Positions 15,278-22,079 of a DNA stretch of 22,079 nucleotides are shown piece by piece (positions within the stretch are counted from its first letter, which is position 1; the number at the start of each line of letters is the position of its first letter). The DNA is from JBBPYR01 sp038199755 (GTDB lineage Bacteria > Chloroflexota > Ktedonobacteria > Ktedonobacterales > Ktedonobacteraceae), in the NCBI GenBank assembly GCA_038199755.1, contig JBBPYR010000295.1, forward strand, positions 1 through 22,079. The letters run 5' to 3'. Made by a program: the position numbers and the translations under genes. The notes under the pieces were generated by a model. That model did not search any database and had not been told where the DNA came from. It saw nothing but the letters and a program-made list of their open reading frames with translations.

Positions 15278-15364
15278 CCGTAGGGGCCAGCTTTAGCGCC
15301 CTCGTGCCTGTTGGCGAAACGAACCTTCACAGGCACGAGGGCGCGCTAAAGCTGGCCCCTACGG
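15278..15364. repeat. 87-bp near-perfect hairpin with GTAGGGGC ends
   Basis: Left arm 15278-15311 starts CCGTAGGGGCCAGCTTTAGC and right arm 15329-15364 is its reverse complement except for two extra bases; the loop is about 18 nt. It lies between convergent genes and can terminate transcription from both. The ends match those of the element at 12968-13110 while the interior differs, pointing to a family of palindromic elements. Confidence 0.85.
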
Positions 15365-15402
15365 AGTGTAGCGCGTCGCTATTCATGACCATAATCTCGC
15401 TT

Positions 15403-16266
15403 TTATTTCAAGCCGAGCAACTTGACTGCATTCTCTTTCAAAATTAATGGCCGCACCTCCGGCTTAATGGCAATCTGCGCAAAATCTGCCAGCCAGCGGT
15501 CAGGAGTAATCAAAGGATAATCGCTCCCGAACAGCACTTTGTGCTTGAGCAGCGTATTCGCGTACTGAATGAGCTGCGGCGGAAAGTACTTCGGCGACCA
15601 GCCAGAGAGGTCGATATACACCTGTGGCTTATGCAGGCAGACCGAAATGGCCTCATCCTGCCAGGGGAACGATGGGTGCGCCATGATGATGGGCATATCG
15701 GGAAAGTCAACCGCTACATCATCAAGATACATCGGATTCGAGTATTTGAGATGGATGCCCCCACCACCACGCACACCCGTACCGATGCCCGAATGTCCAG
15801 TATGAAAGATAGCAGGTAAGCCAGCTTCGGCAATTACCTCATACAGCACATAAGCACTACGATCATTCGGGTAAAACGCCTGGATAGAGGGATGAAATTT
15901 GAAGCCGCGTACCCCATAGTCTTCAATCAACCGCCGCGCCTCTTTCGCTCCCATCTTCCCCTTAGCCGGATCAATGCTCGCGAACGGAATCAGCACATCG
16001 GCATTCTGGGCCGCCATCTCCGCCACCTCTTCATTGGGGACGCGCATCGTTCCTGTGGTTGACTCGGCATCGACCGGAAAGATGACACACGCCATCTTCC
16101 GCTCACGATAGTACGCCGCTACCTCAGGAATGGTGGGCCGCTTCTCTTCATTCTTGAAGTAGTTCGATGCCTCACGCATAGTTTCTGTGACTGTGTCATC
16201 AGCAGTCCGTTGCGAAACTTCCGCGTGCGTATGCACATCAATCGCGACAAGGTTCTGTATATCCAT
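15403..16266 (-). CDS. Amidohydrolase family protein (ACMSD-like)
   Basis: A 287-aa metal-dependent TIM-barrel hydrolase or decarboxylase of the amidohydrolase-2 group. Metal-ligand signatures are DVHTHAE near the N-terminus, FHTGHSG, AHPSFPW and GSDYPL. Such enzymes include decarboxylases of aromatic acids and lactonases; the substrate is not evident. The ATG at 16266 is 11 nt after GGGAG; an ATG at 16284 lacks a ribosome-binding site. It follows an acyl-CoA ligase gene by 56 bp on the same strand and is probably co-transcribed with it, which suggests a shared catabolic route for an aromatic or carboxylic acid. Confidence 0.85.
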   Translation of the reverse strand: MDIQNLVAIDVHTHAEVSQRTADDTVTETMREASNYFKNEEKRPTIPEVAAYYRERKMACVIFPVDAESTTGTMRVPNEEVAEMAAQNADVLIPFASIDPAKGKMGAKEARRLIEDYGVRGFKFHPSIQAFYPNDRSAYVLYEVIAEAGLPAIFHTGHSGIGTGVRGGGGIHLKYSNPMYLDDVAVDFPDMPIIMAHPSFPWQDEAISVCLHKPQVYIDLSGWSPKYFPPQLIQYANTLLKHKVLFGSDYPLITPDRWLADFAQIAIKPEVRPLILKENAVKLLGLK

Positions 16267-16322
16267 AAGTGTGTTTGCTCCCATCAGTGATTTTTACTCT
16301 TTGGATGCTCCAAGGGACATCC

Positions 16323-17936
16323 CTACTGCTCGCGTTCTTTGAGGACACGACGTAATATTTTACCGGACGGGTTCCTGGGAATGCTATCAGTATACTCGAT
16401 CTCCCGAATATGCTTGTAGGTTGCCATTTTACTATTCACCCACGCCACTAACTCGTCTGGCTGCTGCTGCTCGTGGCCCTCCCTGAGGACTACAAAGGCT
16501 TTAGGAATCTCGCCCGCTTCCTCGTTAGTTTTGGCGATGACTGCGGCATCGTGTACGGCGGGATGCTCCAACAATAACGCCTCAATCTGGGCGGGAGCGA
16601 TGCTAAAACCCTTGTACTTAATCATCTCTTTCTTGCGATCAGTAACCGTGACATAGCCCTGTTCATCACGCCAGCCAATATCGCCAGTGTGCAGCCAGCC
16701 GTTGCGCAAGGTAGCGGCAGTTGCTTCCTCGGCGCGCCAATAGCCCAGCATCACCTGCGGCCCCTGTACAAGCAACTCACCTTCCTCACCCACCTCCAGT
16801 TCTATTTCGCCACTTTCGATATCCACAATCCTCTGCTTTGTGTCATGAATGGGCAGGCCAATCGTCTCGACTTTCATCAGCCGCGCATCATAGACCGGAT
16901 TAGAGTGTGTCCCCGGTGCAGCCTCGGTCAGGCCGTATGATGTCATGACGGGAATGTGCGTGCGCTCCTGAAAGCGTCGTGCCAACACGGGTGGTACAGG
17001 AGCCGCCCCACACTGCGCGAAACGGACAGTGTGCAGGTCATACTCATCCAACTGCGGCCAAGCAAGCAAGGCAGACAACACTTGGGGCACCGTATAGAGC
17101 AGCGTGATACCCTGCTCGTGTATGTTCCGTAAACACTCGCCAGTTTCAAAGCGTTCCATCAGCACCATCGTCGCACCAGTTAGTACCGCCAAGCCCATCA
17201 GCATAATACCGTACACATGATAGAGCGGCAGAAAGACCAGCATACGATCCTGAAAGGTGATACGCGCGGTCGCAACCGACTGATACGCATTACAAACGAG
17301 GTTCTTATGGCTGAGCATGACGCCTTTGGGCTGCCCCGTTGTACCACTACTATACGGTAAAGCGACCATAGCCTCCCACTGCGGGACTTCGCACTGCGGC
17401 TGGGTCGAAGGATATGTTTGCACAAGAGCGTCAAAGGAAAGCGCGTCGTTCGCTAGTGGGCCAGAGCCAACCGTCACCACATAGTGTAATGCTGGCAATT
17501 CAGCCTGTGCCGCCTGCACCAATGGCAACAGGCTACCCTGCACAATCACGGCCACAGCCTCGCTATTGCCCAGTTGATACGCAACCTCGCGCTCTTTATA
17601 CGAGGGATTCATCGGGCTGGCAACCGCCCCGATAGAGGTAATCGCAAACCAGCTAATCACATATTCAGGCCGATTGGTCATCAGCAAGCACACACGCTCC
17701 CCCGGCTTGACACCAATTGCCAGCAACGCATTGGCGAAAGAGTTAACCAATGCATGTAACTCTCGGTACGTCAAATTCACATCCTTAAAAAGAAGGGCCA
17801 CCTGCTCTGGATTGCGTTCTGCTGTCTTAGCTAGCATCTCTGCATAAGGATGTGTGGGGTAGTGAAGCGACGGACGAAAAAGGGACAGCTGCAAATGGGG
17901 ATGCCCATTTGATGCGGAAGTAGCGGGATCAACCAT
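16323..17936 (-). CDS. Acyl-CoA synthetase (AMP-binding enzyme)
   Basis: A 537-aa ANL-superfamily ligase that adenylates a carboxylic acid and transfers it to CoA. The phosphate-binding motif is YSSGTTGQPKG (195-205). The hinge region reads GWLHTGDIGW ... DRKKEMIKYKGFSIAPAQIE, and the catalytic lysine is K526 in NPSGKILRR. Overall length and motifs match 4-coumarate/long-chain acyl-CoA ligases; the acyl group cannot be specified. The ATG has AGGAGAG 4 nt upstream. It heads a two-gene unit with the amidohydrolase. The thiolase at 14-1183 may serve the same acyl-CoA metabolism, but it is 15 kb away. Confidence 0.93.
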   Translation of the reverse strand: MVDPATSASNGHPHLQLSLFRPSLHYPTHPYAEMLAKTAERNPEQVALLFKDVNLTYRELHALVNSFANALLAIGVKPGERVCLLMTNRPEYVISWFAITSIGAVASPMNPSYKEREVAYQLGNSEAVAVIVQGSLLPLVQAAQAELPALHYVVTVGSGPLANDALSFDALVQTYPSTQPQCEVPQWEAMVALPYSSGTTGQPKGVMLSHKNLVCNAYQSVATARITFQDRMLVFLPLYHVYGIMLMGLAVLTGATMVLMERFETGECLRNIHEQGITLLYTVPQVLSALLAWPQLDEYDLHTVRFAQCGAAPVPPVLARRFQERTHIPVMTSYGLTEAAPGTHSNPVYDARLMKVETIGLPIHDTKQRIVDIESGEIELEVGEEGELLVQGPQVMLGYWRAEEATAATLRNGWLHTGDIGWRDEQGYVTVTDRKKEMIKYKGFSIAPAQIEALLLEHPAVHDAAVIAKTNEEAGEIPKAFVVLREGHEQQQPDELVAWVNSKMATYKHIREIEYTDSIPRNPSGKILRRVLKEREQ

Positions 17937-17996
17937 GTTTCTCTCCTAGGCAACAGCAACGAGGAACAATAACAACAATTATACCTCCCTCTCCAC

Positions 17997-18710
17997 TCAA
18001 TGACGTGGAAATGGTAACGCCCACACCCAGACACATACCGTGAAGGCCACACTACCCGCGATGACAAAGAGATGAAAAATCTCGTGAAAGCCCCACACAC
18101 GCGGAAAAGGATTTGGCCACTTGCTCGCATACACCAAAGCACCAATGGTATAGAGAACACCGCCCAATAATAATGTAGCAACTCCCTGCCAGGATATCGC
18201 CGCCAGAAACGTGGGCAGTGCCAAAACTACCACCCAACCCATACCTACATACAGAGCAGCCATTAGCCAGCGCGACACCTTTAACGTAAAAAGTGACAGA
18301 CCTACACCCACAGCCGCGAGTAGCCATATAGCTATAAGAATAGCAAGACGTAGCCACCCTGAAAGGATATTGAAGCAGAGGGGTGTGTAGGTTCCGGCGA
18401 TCAGCACAAAGATGTTTGCATGATCGAGCGCACGCATCACCCGTTTTTTGGCTGCGCTCCACGGCAGGATATGGTACAGCGCGCTAATGGTATACAGCTC
18501 AATCATGCTTAACCCGAAGATCAGCATCGAGATCAGGCGCGCCCCATCATTTCGACTCAGCCAGCACAGTATAACCGTCACAAGCAGTGCCGCCACTGCG
18601 GCCATTGCATGCGACCACCCCCGCAAAAGTGGCTTTATAGGTAATTGGGCTTGTGTGTCTTGTGCGTTTTCTGTATTTTGTGCGTCTTGTACACCGGTTT
18701 GATATTCCAT
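17997..18710 (-). CDS. trhA: TrhA/hemolysin III family membrane protein (PAQR)
   Basis: A 237-aa integral membrane protein with seven predicted helices. The zinc-site residues of the PAQR superfamily are present: SALYHILPW, RALDHANIFVLIAGTYTP and GFHEIFHLFVIAG. The bacterial family is annotated hemolysin III or YqfA and is linked to membrane-energy and fluidity homeostasis rather than to haemolysis. The first 30 residues form a Gln/Asn-rich cytoplasmic extension (TGVQDAQNTENAQDTQAQ). A Shine-Dalgarno GAGGAGC lies about 13 nt upstream of the ATG. It faces the divergent dipeptide epimerase across a 217-bp gap. Confidence 0.9.
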   Translation of the reverse strand: MEYQTGVQDAQNTENAQDTQAQLPIKPLLRGWSHAMAAVAALLVTVILCWLSRNDGARLISMLIFGLSMIELYTISALYHILPWSAAKKRVMRALDHANIFVLIAGTYTPLCFNILSGWLRLAILIAIWLLAAVGVGLSLFTLKVSRWLMAALYVGMGWVVVLALPTFLAAISWQGVATLLLGGVLYTIGALVYASKWPNPFPRVWGFHEIFHLFVIAGSVAFTVCVWVWALPFPRH

Positions 18711-18927
18711 TGCTTTGCTTATAGCTCCTCTGCTCCATCATTTTTTGTAAGTATCCTGTCTTATAAGTATAAAGAAATAAGGGCAAAAAAGCAGCGTTGC
18801 CAGCTAACGGAGAGACGACTATAAACACATTGGGTGGCTTGCATTTCCTGCTTGCCCACCCAAACCACACATGTTATCATAAGAGCAACCATATGGAATA
18901 GAGCATAATAGCGTAAAGAAGAAGAGC

Positions 18928-19944
18928 ATGCAGATCACAAGCACACGACACGAGCTTAAGCTGACCACGCCGTTTCGCATCTCGCGTGGCGTTGAATACA
19001 CCGTTCCCATCATCACGGTCGCCATACAGCACGGCGAGCATACGGGCTACGGTGAGGCTTCACCGGACGAATACTACGGCGAGTCGCCTGAAACCGTACT
19101 TGCTTGCCTCGCCCGCTTCTCCGAGTTGCTCGGCGACGACCCGTTCGCCATCGAAGATATCACACGCCGCCTCAACAAAAGCATCCGCCTCAATCCAGCG
19201 GCCAAGGCCGCAGTAGACATGGCACTTTACGATCTGATGGGAAAGATACTCGGCGTGCCGCTGTACAAATTGCTTGGCCTGAGCGCGGCAAAAACGCCAC
19301 GCACCTCGTTTACGCTCGGTATCGATAATCCAGCTCAAATGGCCAAAAAAGCATTGGCGGCACGTGGATATCCCATCTATAAAGTGAAAGTGGGAACGCG
19401 TCACGATCTGGATAATATCAAGGCCATTCACGAGGTAGCCCCCACGACCATTATTCGTGTCGATGCCAACACTGCCTGGTCACCAAAGGAAGCAATCAGA
19501 ATGATTCACGCTCTGACTCCCTATCATATCGAATTTGTCGAGCAGCCCAGCGCGGCCCACGATCTGGCTGGCCTCAAGCTCATTCGTGAAAATGTAGACA
19601 TCCCGATCATGGCTGACGAGAGTTGTGTCACCGTCGAAGATATTCCGCGCATCGTCGGTTGCGTCGATGGCATCGTGCTCAAGCTGATGAAATGTGGCGG
19701 CTTGCGACACGCCCTCAAAATGATCTCCGTCGCCCGCGCCCATAATCTCAAGATTATGCTTGGGTGCATGATCGAAAGTTCGCTCGCCATTACTGCCGCA
19801 GCCCACCTCACACCTCTCGTTGACTATGCCGACCTTGATGGCAACCTGCTCATCAACAATGATCCCTATGAAGGCGTGAAGGTGATTGACGGCAAACTGA
19901 TATTGCCGGAAACGCCAGGGCTAGGCATCAAAAAACGAGTATAA
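18928..19944 (+). CDS. Dipeptide epimerase (enolase superfamily)
   Basis: A 338-aa enolase-superfamily enzyme of the muconate-lactonizing subgroup. Acid/base lysines are in the KxK motif K152-V-K154 and at K252/K255 (LKLMKCGG); metal ligands are D179 (DAN), E205 (VEQP) and D230 (DES). A D302-L-D304 pair resembles the DxD motif that holds the dipeptide ammonium in L-Ala-D/L-Glu epimerases, which convert cell-wall-derived L-Ala-D-Glu for peptide recycling. It is intact and preceded by AAGAAGAAG. Sugar-acid dehydratase is unlikely because those use His/Glu in place of the second lysine. Substrate specificity is inferred. Confidence 0.85.
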   Translation: MQITSTRHELKLTTPFRISRGVEYTVPIITVAIQHGEHTGYGEASPDEYYGESPETVLACLARFSELLGDDPFAIEDITRRLNKSIRLNPAAKAAVDMALYDLMGKILGVPLYKLLGLSAAKTPRTSFTLGIDNPAQMAKKALAARGYPIYKVKVGTRHDLDNIKAIHEVAPTTIIRVDANTAWSPKEAIRMIHALTPYHIEFVEQPSAAHDLAGLKLIRENVDIPIMADESCVTVEDIPRIVGCVDGIVLKLMKCGGLRHALKMISVARAHNLKIMLGCMIESSLAITAAAHLTPLVDYADLDGNLLINNDPYEGVKVIDGKLILPETPGLGIKKRV

Positions 19945-20042
19945 TCCTAAAGGTGGCATTCATGAAGCTCTGCCTCTGTATGAGTAGCATGTGAAGTCTG
20001 TTGCCATGAAACGGTTAGCCAAAGAAGACTGCTGCCAACAGT

Positions 20043-21032
20043 TTAGCGAAAGCGGACACCAACCTGCCGCTGTAATAACGCTTTCACCTCGTGGGGACTA
20101 ATAACGGCAATATCGCCCTGTACACAACGCTTGAGAGCAGCAAAGGCATTGCCAAAAACAAGTGGGGAAGATCCTCCTTGCGTCTCACGATAAAGCGGAC
20201 CTTCCAAGTAAGCGTATAGATAGCCTGCCGCAAATGCATCCCCGGAGCCGAAACGGTGTATACCCTCTGTTGGAAAAGCAGGAGCAGTTGTGTAGCCGCC
20301 ATCCTGTAGCTGCGCCGATCCCTCACTGCCGAGCGTCAATACACACGTTTTGTTTGTCTCACTGAAACGCTCGGCCATCTGATGCAGAATAGCTTCCGGG
20401 CTGCCTGTAAAGCCCCACAATTCAGTGGCATCGGCGCGGGTACAAATAAGCACACTCGCTTGCTGGCATGCCTTTTCGATGGCGACAGCGGCATCATGAC
20501 TAGACCACAACTTCGCGCGATAGTTCACGTCGAAAGAGAGTGGAATATGATTGCTGTAAGCCCTCTGTAAGAAGCGTTGGAATAGCTCTCGTGTCCTCTC
20601 GCCCAATGCTGGCGTGATGCCTGTCAGGTGTAATAGCCGGGTTTTGTCTACAATAGAAAGATCAACTGCGTCAGGATCAATAAGCGCACAGGCAGAATGC
20701 CCGCGATCATAATACACCTGCACGCCAAGCGGACTAGCAGCTTCTTCAACGTAGAACGTGCCCAAGCGACTGTTATTATTCGCCCATACCACAGATGAAG
20801 TATCCACACCATGACGACGCAACTCATTATCCACATACTTGCCCATTGGATTTGCAGGCAATGCTGATATCCATGTTACATTCAGCTTCATGCGGGCAAG
20901 ACATGCCAAGGTATTTGATTCAGTTCCGGCTACATACACCCGCAGAGACGATGCATCCTCTAACCGTACATCACTGGGCGCGGTGAGACGAAACATCGTT
21001 TCACCAAAACTGACTATATCTATCGTCGTCAT
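20043..21032 (-). CDS. kdgK: 2-keto-3-deoxygluconate kinase (PfkB family)
   Basis: A 329-aa ribokinase-type sugar kinase. The C-terminal PfkB signature is GSGDAFAAGY with catalytic D265, and the N-terminal signature is seen in FGETMFRL and GTESNTLACLARM. It phosphorylates KDG to KDPG at the expense of ATP; specificity is inferred from the adjacent KDPG aldolase. An AAGGGATG Shine-Dalgarno precedes the ATG. It begins 40 bp after the aldolase gene and is its operon partner. The downstream gap to the convergent epimerase (19945-20042) shows no clear terminator. Confidence 0.88.
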   Translation of the reverse strand: MTTIDIVSFGETMFRLTAPSDVRLEDASSLRVYVAGTESNTLACLARMKLNVTWISALPANPMGKYVDNELRRHGVDTSSVVWANNNSRLGTFYVEEAASPLGVQVYYDRGHSACALIDPDAVDLSIVDKTRLLHLTGITPALGERTRELFQRFLQRAYSNHIPLSFDVNYRAKLWSSHDAAVAIEKACQQASVLICTRADATELWGFTGSPEAILHQMAERFSETNKTCVLTLGSEGSAQLQDGGYTTAPAFPTEGIHRFGSGDAFAAGYLYAYLEGPLYRETQGGSSPLVFGNAFAALKRCVQGDIAVISPHEVKALLQRQVGVRFR

Positions 21033-21072
21033 ACATCCCTTTTGATTTATCGGTAGTTGTCCCTACACACTA

Positions 21073-21705
21073 CTATTTTTTACACGCTTCTATGTAACGC
21101 CGCGCCAGCAGCGTTAGTGCAGCCCAATCTTTTTTGCGTACCAGTTCTTTGCTGACTAGTTGGCTGCCAATGGCGACCGTATATGCTCCTGCGGCTAGAA
21201 ATGCTGCACAGGTATCCAGATTGACACCACCAGTAGGCACAAGCCGCAGGTGGGGTAGTGGGGCCAGGACATCCTTGATATAACCAGGTCCCAGTTGACC
21301 AGCGGGAAAGACTTTGATTAGATCGGCTCCCATGCGCCAGGCTGTCAAAATTTCAGTTGGCGTATACGCTCCGCATACGATGGGAATCTGCCTATTATTC
21401 GCCACTGCAATCACATCAGGAAGAAGAGCCGGGGTCACTAAGAACTGAGCGCCAGCATCAATTACCGCATGCGCATGTTCAGCATCGAGTACTGTGCCAG
21501 CACCTACCACGAGCGCGTTAGCAAACTCGCGCCGCACCTTTGTGATAGCGACAAGTGCTTCAGGATTGGTAAGGGTGAATTCTAGCGTGGTGATGCCGCC
21601 TTCTAACAGAGCATGACTCATGTATAGCGCGTCTTCAAGGTTATCTAAACGTATGATAGCAATAGGTTGACGTGGTTGTAATACCTTTGCATTATTCTCT
21701 GTCAT
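21073..21705 (-). CDS. eda: KDPG/KHG aldolase
   Basis: A 210-aa class I aldolase that cleaves 2-keto-3-deoxy-6-phosphogluconate into pyruvate and glyceraldehyde-3-phosphate. The Schiff-base lysine is K131 in DLIKVFPAG, the catalytic glutamate is E42 in LEFTLTNPE, and GAYTPTE and VPTGGV shape the phosphate site. The start at 21705 (MTENNAKVLQPRQ) is chosen because GAGGAA lies about 8 nt upstream and the length fits the family; the frame continues upstream to 21804, but that extension (MMNTGGGSKFVSEKR...) is not family-like. It is the first gene of the eda-kdgK operon. No dehydratase or dehydrogenase supplying KDG lies in the window. Confidence 0.93.
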   Translation of the reverse strand: MTENNAKVLQPRQPIAIIRLDNLEDALYMSHALLEGGITTLEFTLTNPEALVAITKVRREFANALVVGAGTVLDAEHAHAVIDAGAQFLVTPALLPDVIAVANNRQIPIVCGAYTPTEILTAWRMGADLIKVFPAGQLGPGYIKDVLAPLPHLRLVPTGGVNLDTCAAFLAAGAYTVAIGSQLVSKELVRKKDWAALTLLARRYIEACKK

Positions 21706-21929
21706 GCTGAATTTCCTCAGATATGCTAGCTTCTCATAAGCTCTAGTATATGCGCTATCTCTTTTCTCTGAGACAAACTTTGAGCCACCACCTGTATTCA
21801 TCATAAGCGGATAGCTCTTTATTACTAATTATAGTACGTTACAGCAGCTCTCAGCGAATCCTGTATACCGCATCAATCCTACTGCTGACATAATTATCCC
21901 TTATGGGATGTAAATAGTAACAATGAATA

Positions 21930-21958
21930 TTGACATTCATTCCCTTTTATGCTAGTAT
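21930..21958 (+). promoter_or_regulatory. Strong promoter giving a leaderless transposase mRNA
   Basis: Consensus TTGACA (21930-21935), a 17-bp spacer and TAGTAT (21953-21958). The expected start of transcription, about seven bases after the -10 box, coincides with the ATG at 21965. There is no Shine-Dalgarno, so the mRNA would be leaderless. Confidence 0.65.
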
Positions 21959-21964
21959 GTTCCT

Positions 21965-22079
21965 ATGAGATTAAGTGTTTACGCTAAAAAAATGGGCATC
22001 AGTTACAAGACTGCTTTTCGTTGGTGGAAAGCAGGAAAGCTTGATGCCTATCAATTGGATACAGGGACCGTCATTGTAC
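21965..22079 (+). CDS. tnpA: IS607-type serine recombinase, N-terminus (partial)
   Basis: The window ends 38 codons into this gene. The visible part MRLSVYAKKMGISYKTAFRW, then WKAGKLDAYQLDTGTVIV, is the MerR-like helix-turn-helix that opens IS607-family TnpA proteins, in contrast to IS200/IS605 Y1 transposases. The catalytic serine domain and a possible tnpB would lie beyond the window. The left end of the element should be within the roughly 150 bp upstream; IS607 elements have no inverted repeats, so no boundary can be drawn. Confidence 0.8.
   Translation, partial: MRLSVYAKKMGISYKTAFRWWKAGKLDAYQLDTGTVIV

Noticed and set aside
12968..15364. CRISPR-like repeats
   Set aside because: The repeated ends occur as isolated palindromes about 2.2 kb apart with no regular spacers and no cas genes.
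18928..19944. Galactonate or gluconate dehydratase
   Set aside because: The catalytic pattern has lysines on both sides of the barrel and a DxD motif, as in dipeptide epimerases, not the His-based dehydratase pattern.

Overview
The window looks like a chromosomal segment from a soil, Ktedonobacter-like member of the Chloroflexota. This is an inference from three things: the style of the small lineage-specific proteins (CDS at 11372-11581 and its partner at 10846-11375, and the LEA-like protein at 14389), the GTAGGGGC-ended palindromic repeats, and saprophytic metabolism (secreted GH10 xylanase, KDG/KDPG catabolism, dipeptide epimerase, CoA ligase, thiolase). No rRNA, tRNA or taxonomic marker is present, so the assignment is soft.

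Layout. (1) 14-1183: a thiolase on the minus strand. (2) 1267-8330: an AT-richer accessory island bracketed by two direct copies of a hairpin plus a 75-bp identical leader. It holds an unrecognised 227-aa protein, a decayed IS1-like transposase, a two-gene restriction-modification system (1112-aa Eco57I-type N6-adenine methylase overlapping a 252-aa PD-(D/E)XK nuclease by 4 bp), a 224-bp MITE-like element with 8-bp direct repeats, and a small coiled-coil protein preceded by palindromic sites. (3) 8348-12971: an amino-acid permease gene split by a roughly 3.8-kb element. The element carries a large serine recombinase (minus), two small genes in one operon (minus, one frameshifted), an excisionase-like HTH protein (plus) and a decayed zinc-ribbon protein (plus). 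The permease has also lost its middle. (4) 12968-21705: metabolic backbone with a GH10 xylanase lipoprotein, an LEA-like anchored protein, an amidohydrolase/acyl-CoA ligase pair, a TrhA/hemolysin III protein, a dipeptide epimerase, and an eda-kdgK operon. Two long hairpin elements with the same GTAGGGGC end lie at 12968-13110 and 15278-15364, each between convergent genes. (5) 21930-22079: the start of an IS607-type serine recombinase running off the window.

Interpretation. The ancestral order was probably thiolase, hairpin/leader, permease, xylanase. An RM-bearing island entered the thiolase-permease intergenic region and left a duplicated permease leader on its far side. Separately, a small serine-recombinase element entered the permease coding sequence near codon 45. 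The segment therefore shows two independent insertion events at one locus. The most interesting parts are the bracketed RM island, the compact recombinase element whose recombinase gene reads out into the target gene, and the several families of palindromic elements.
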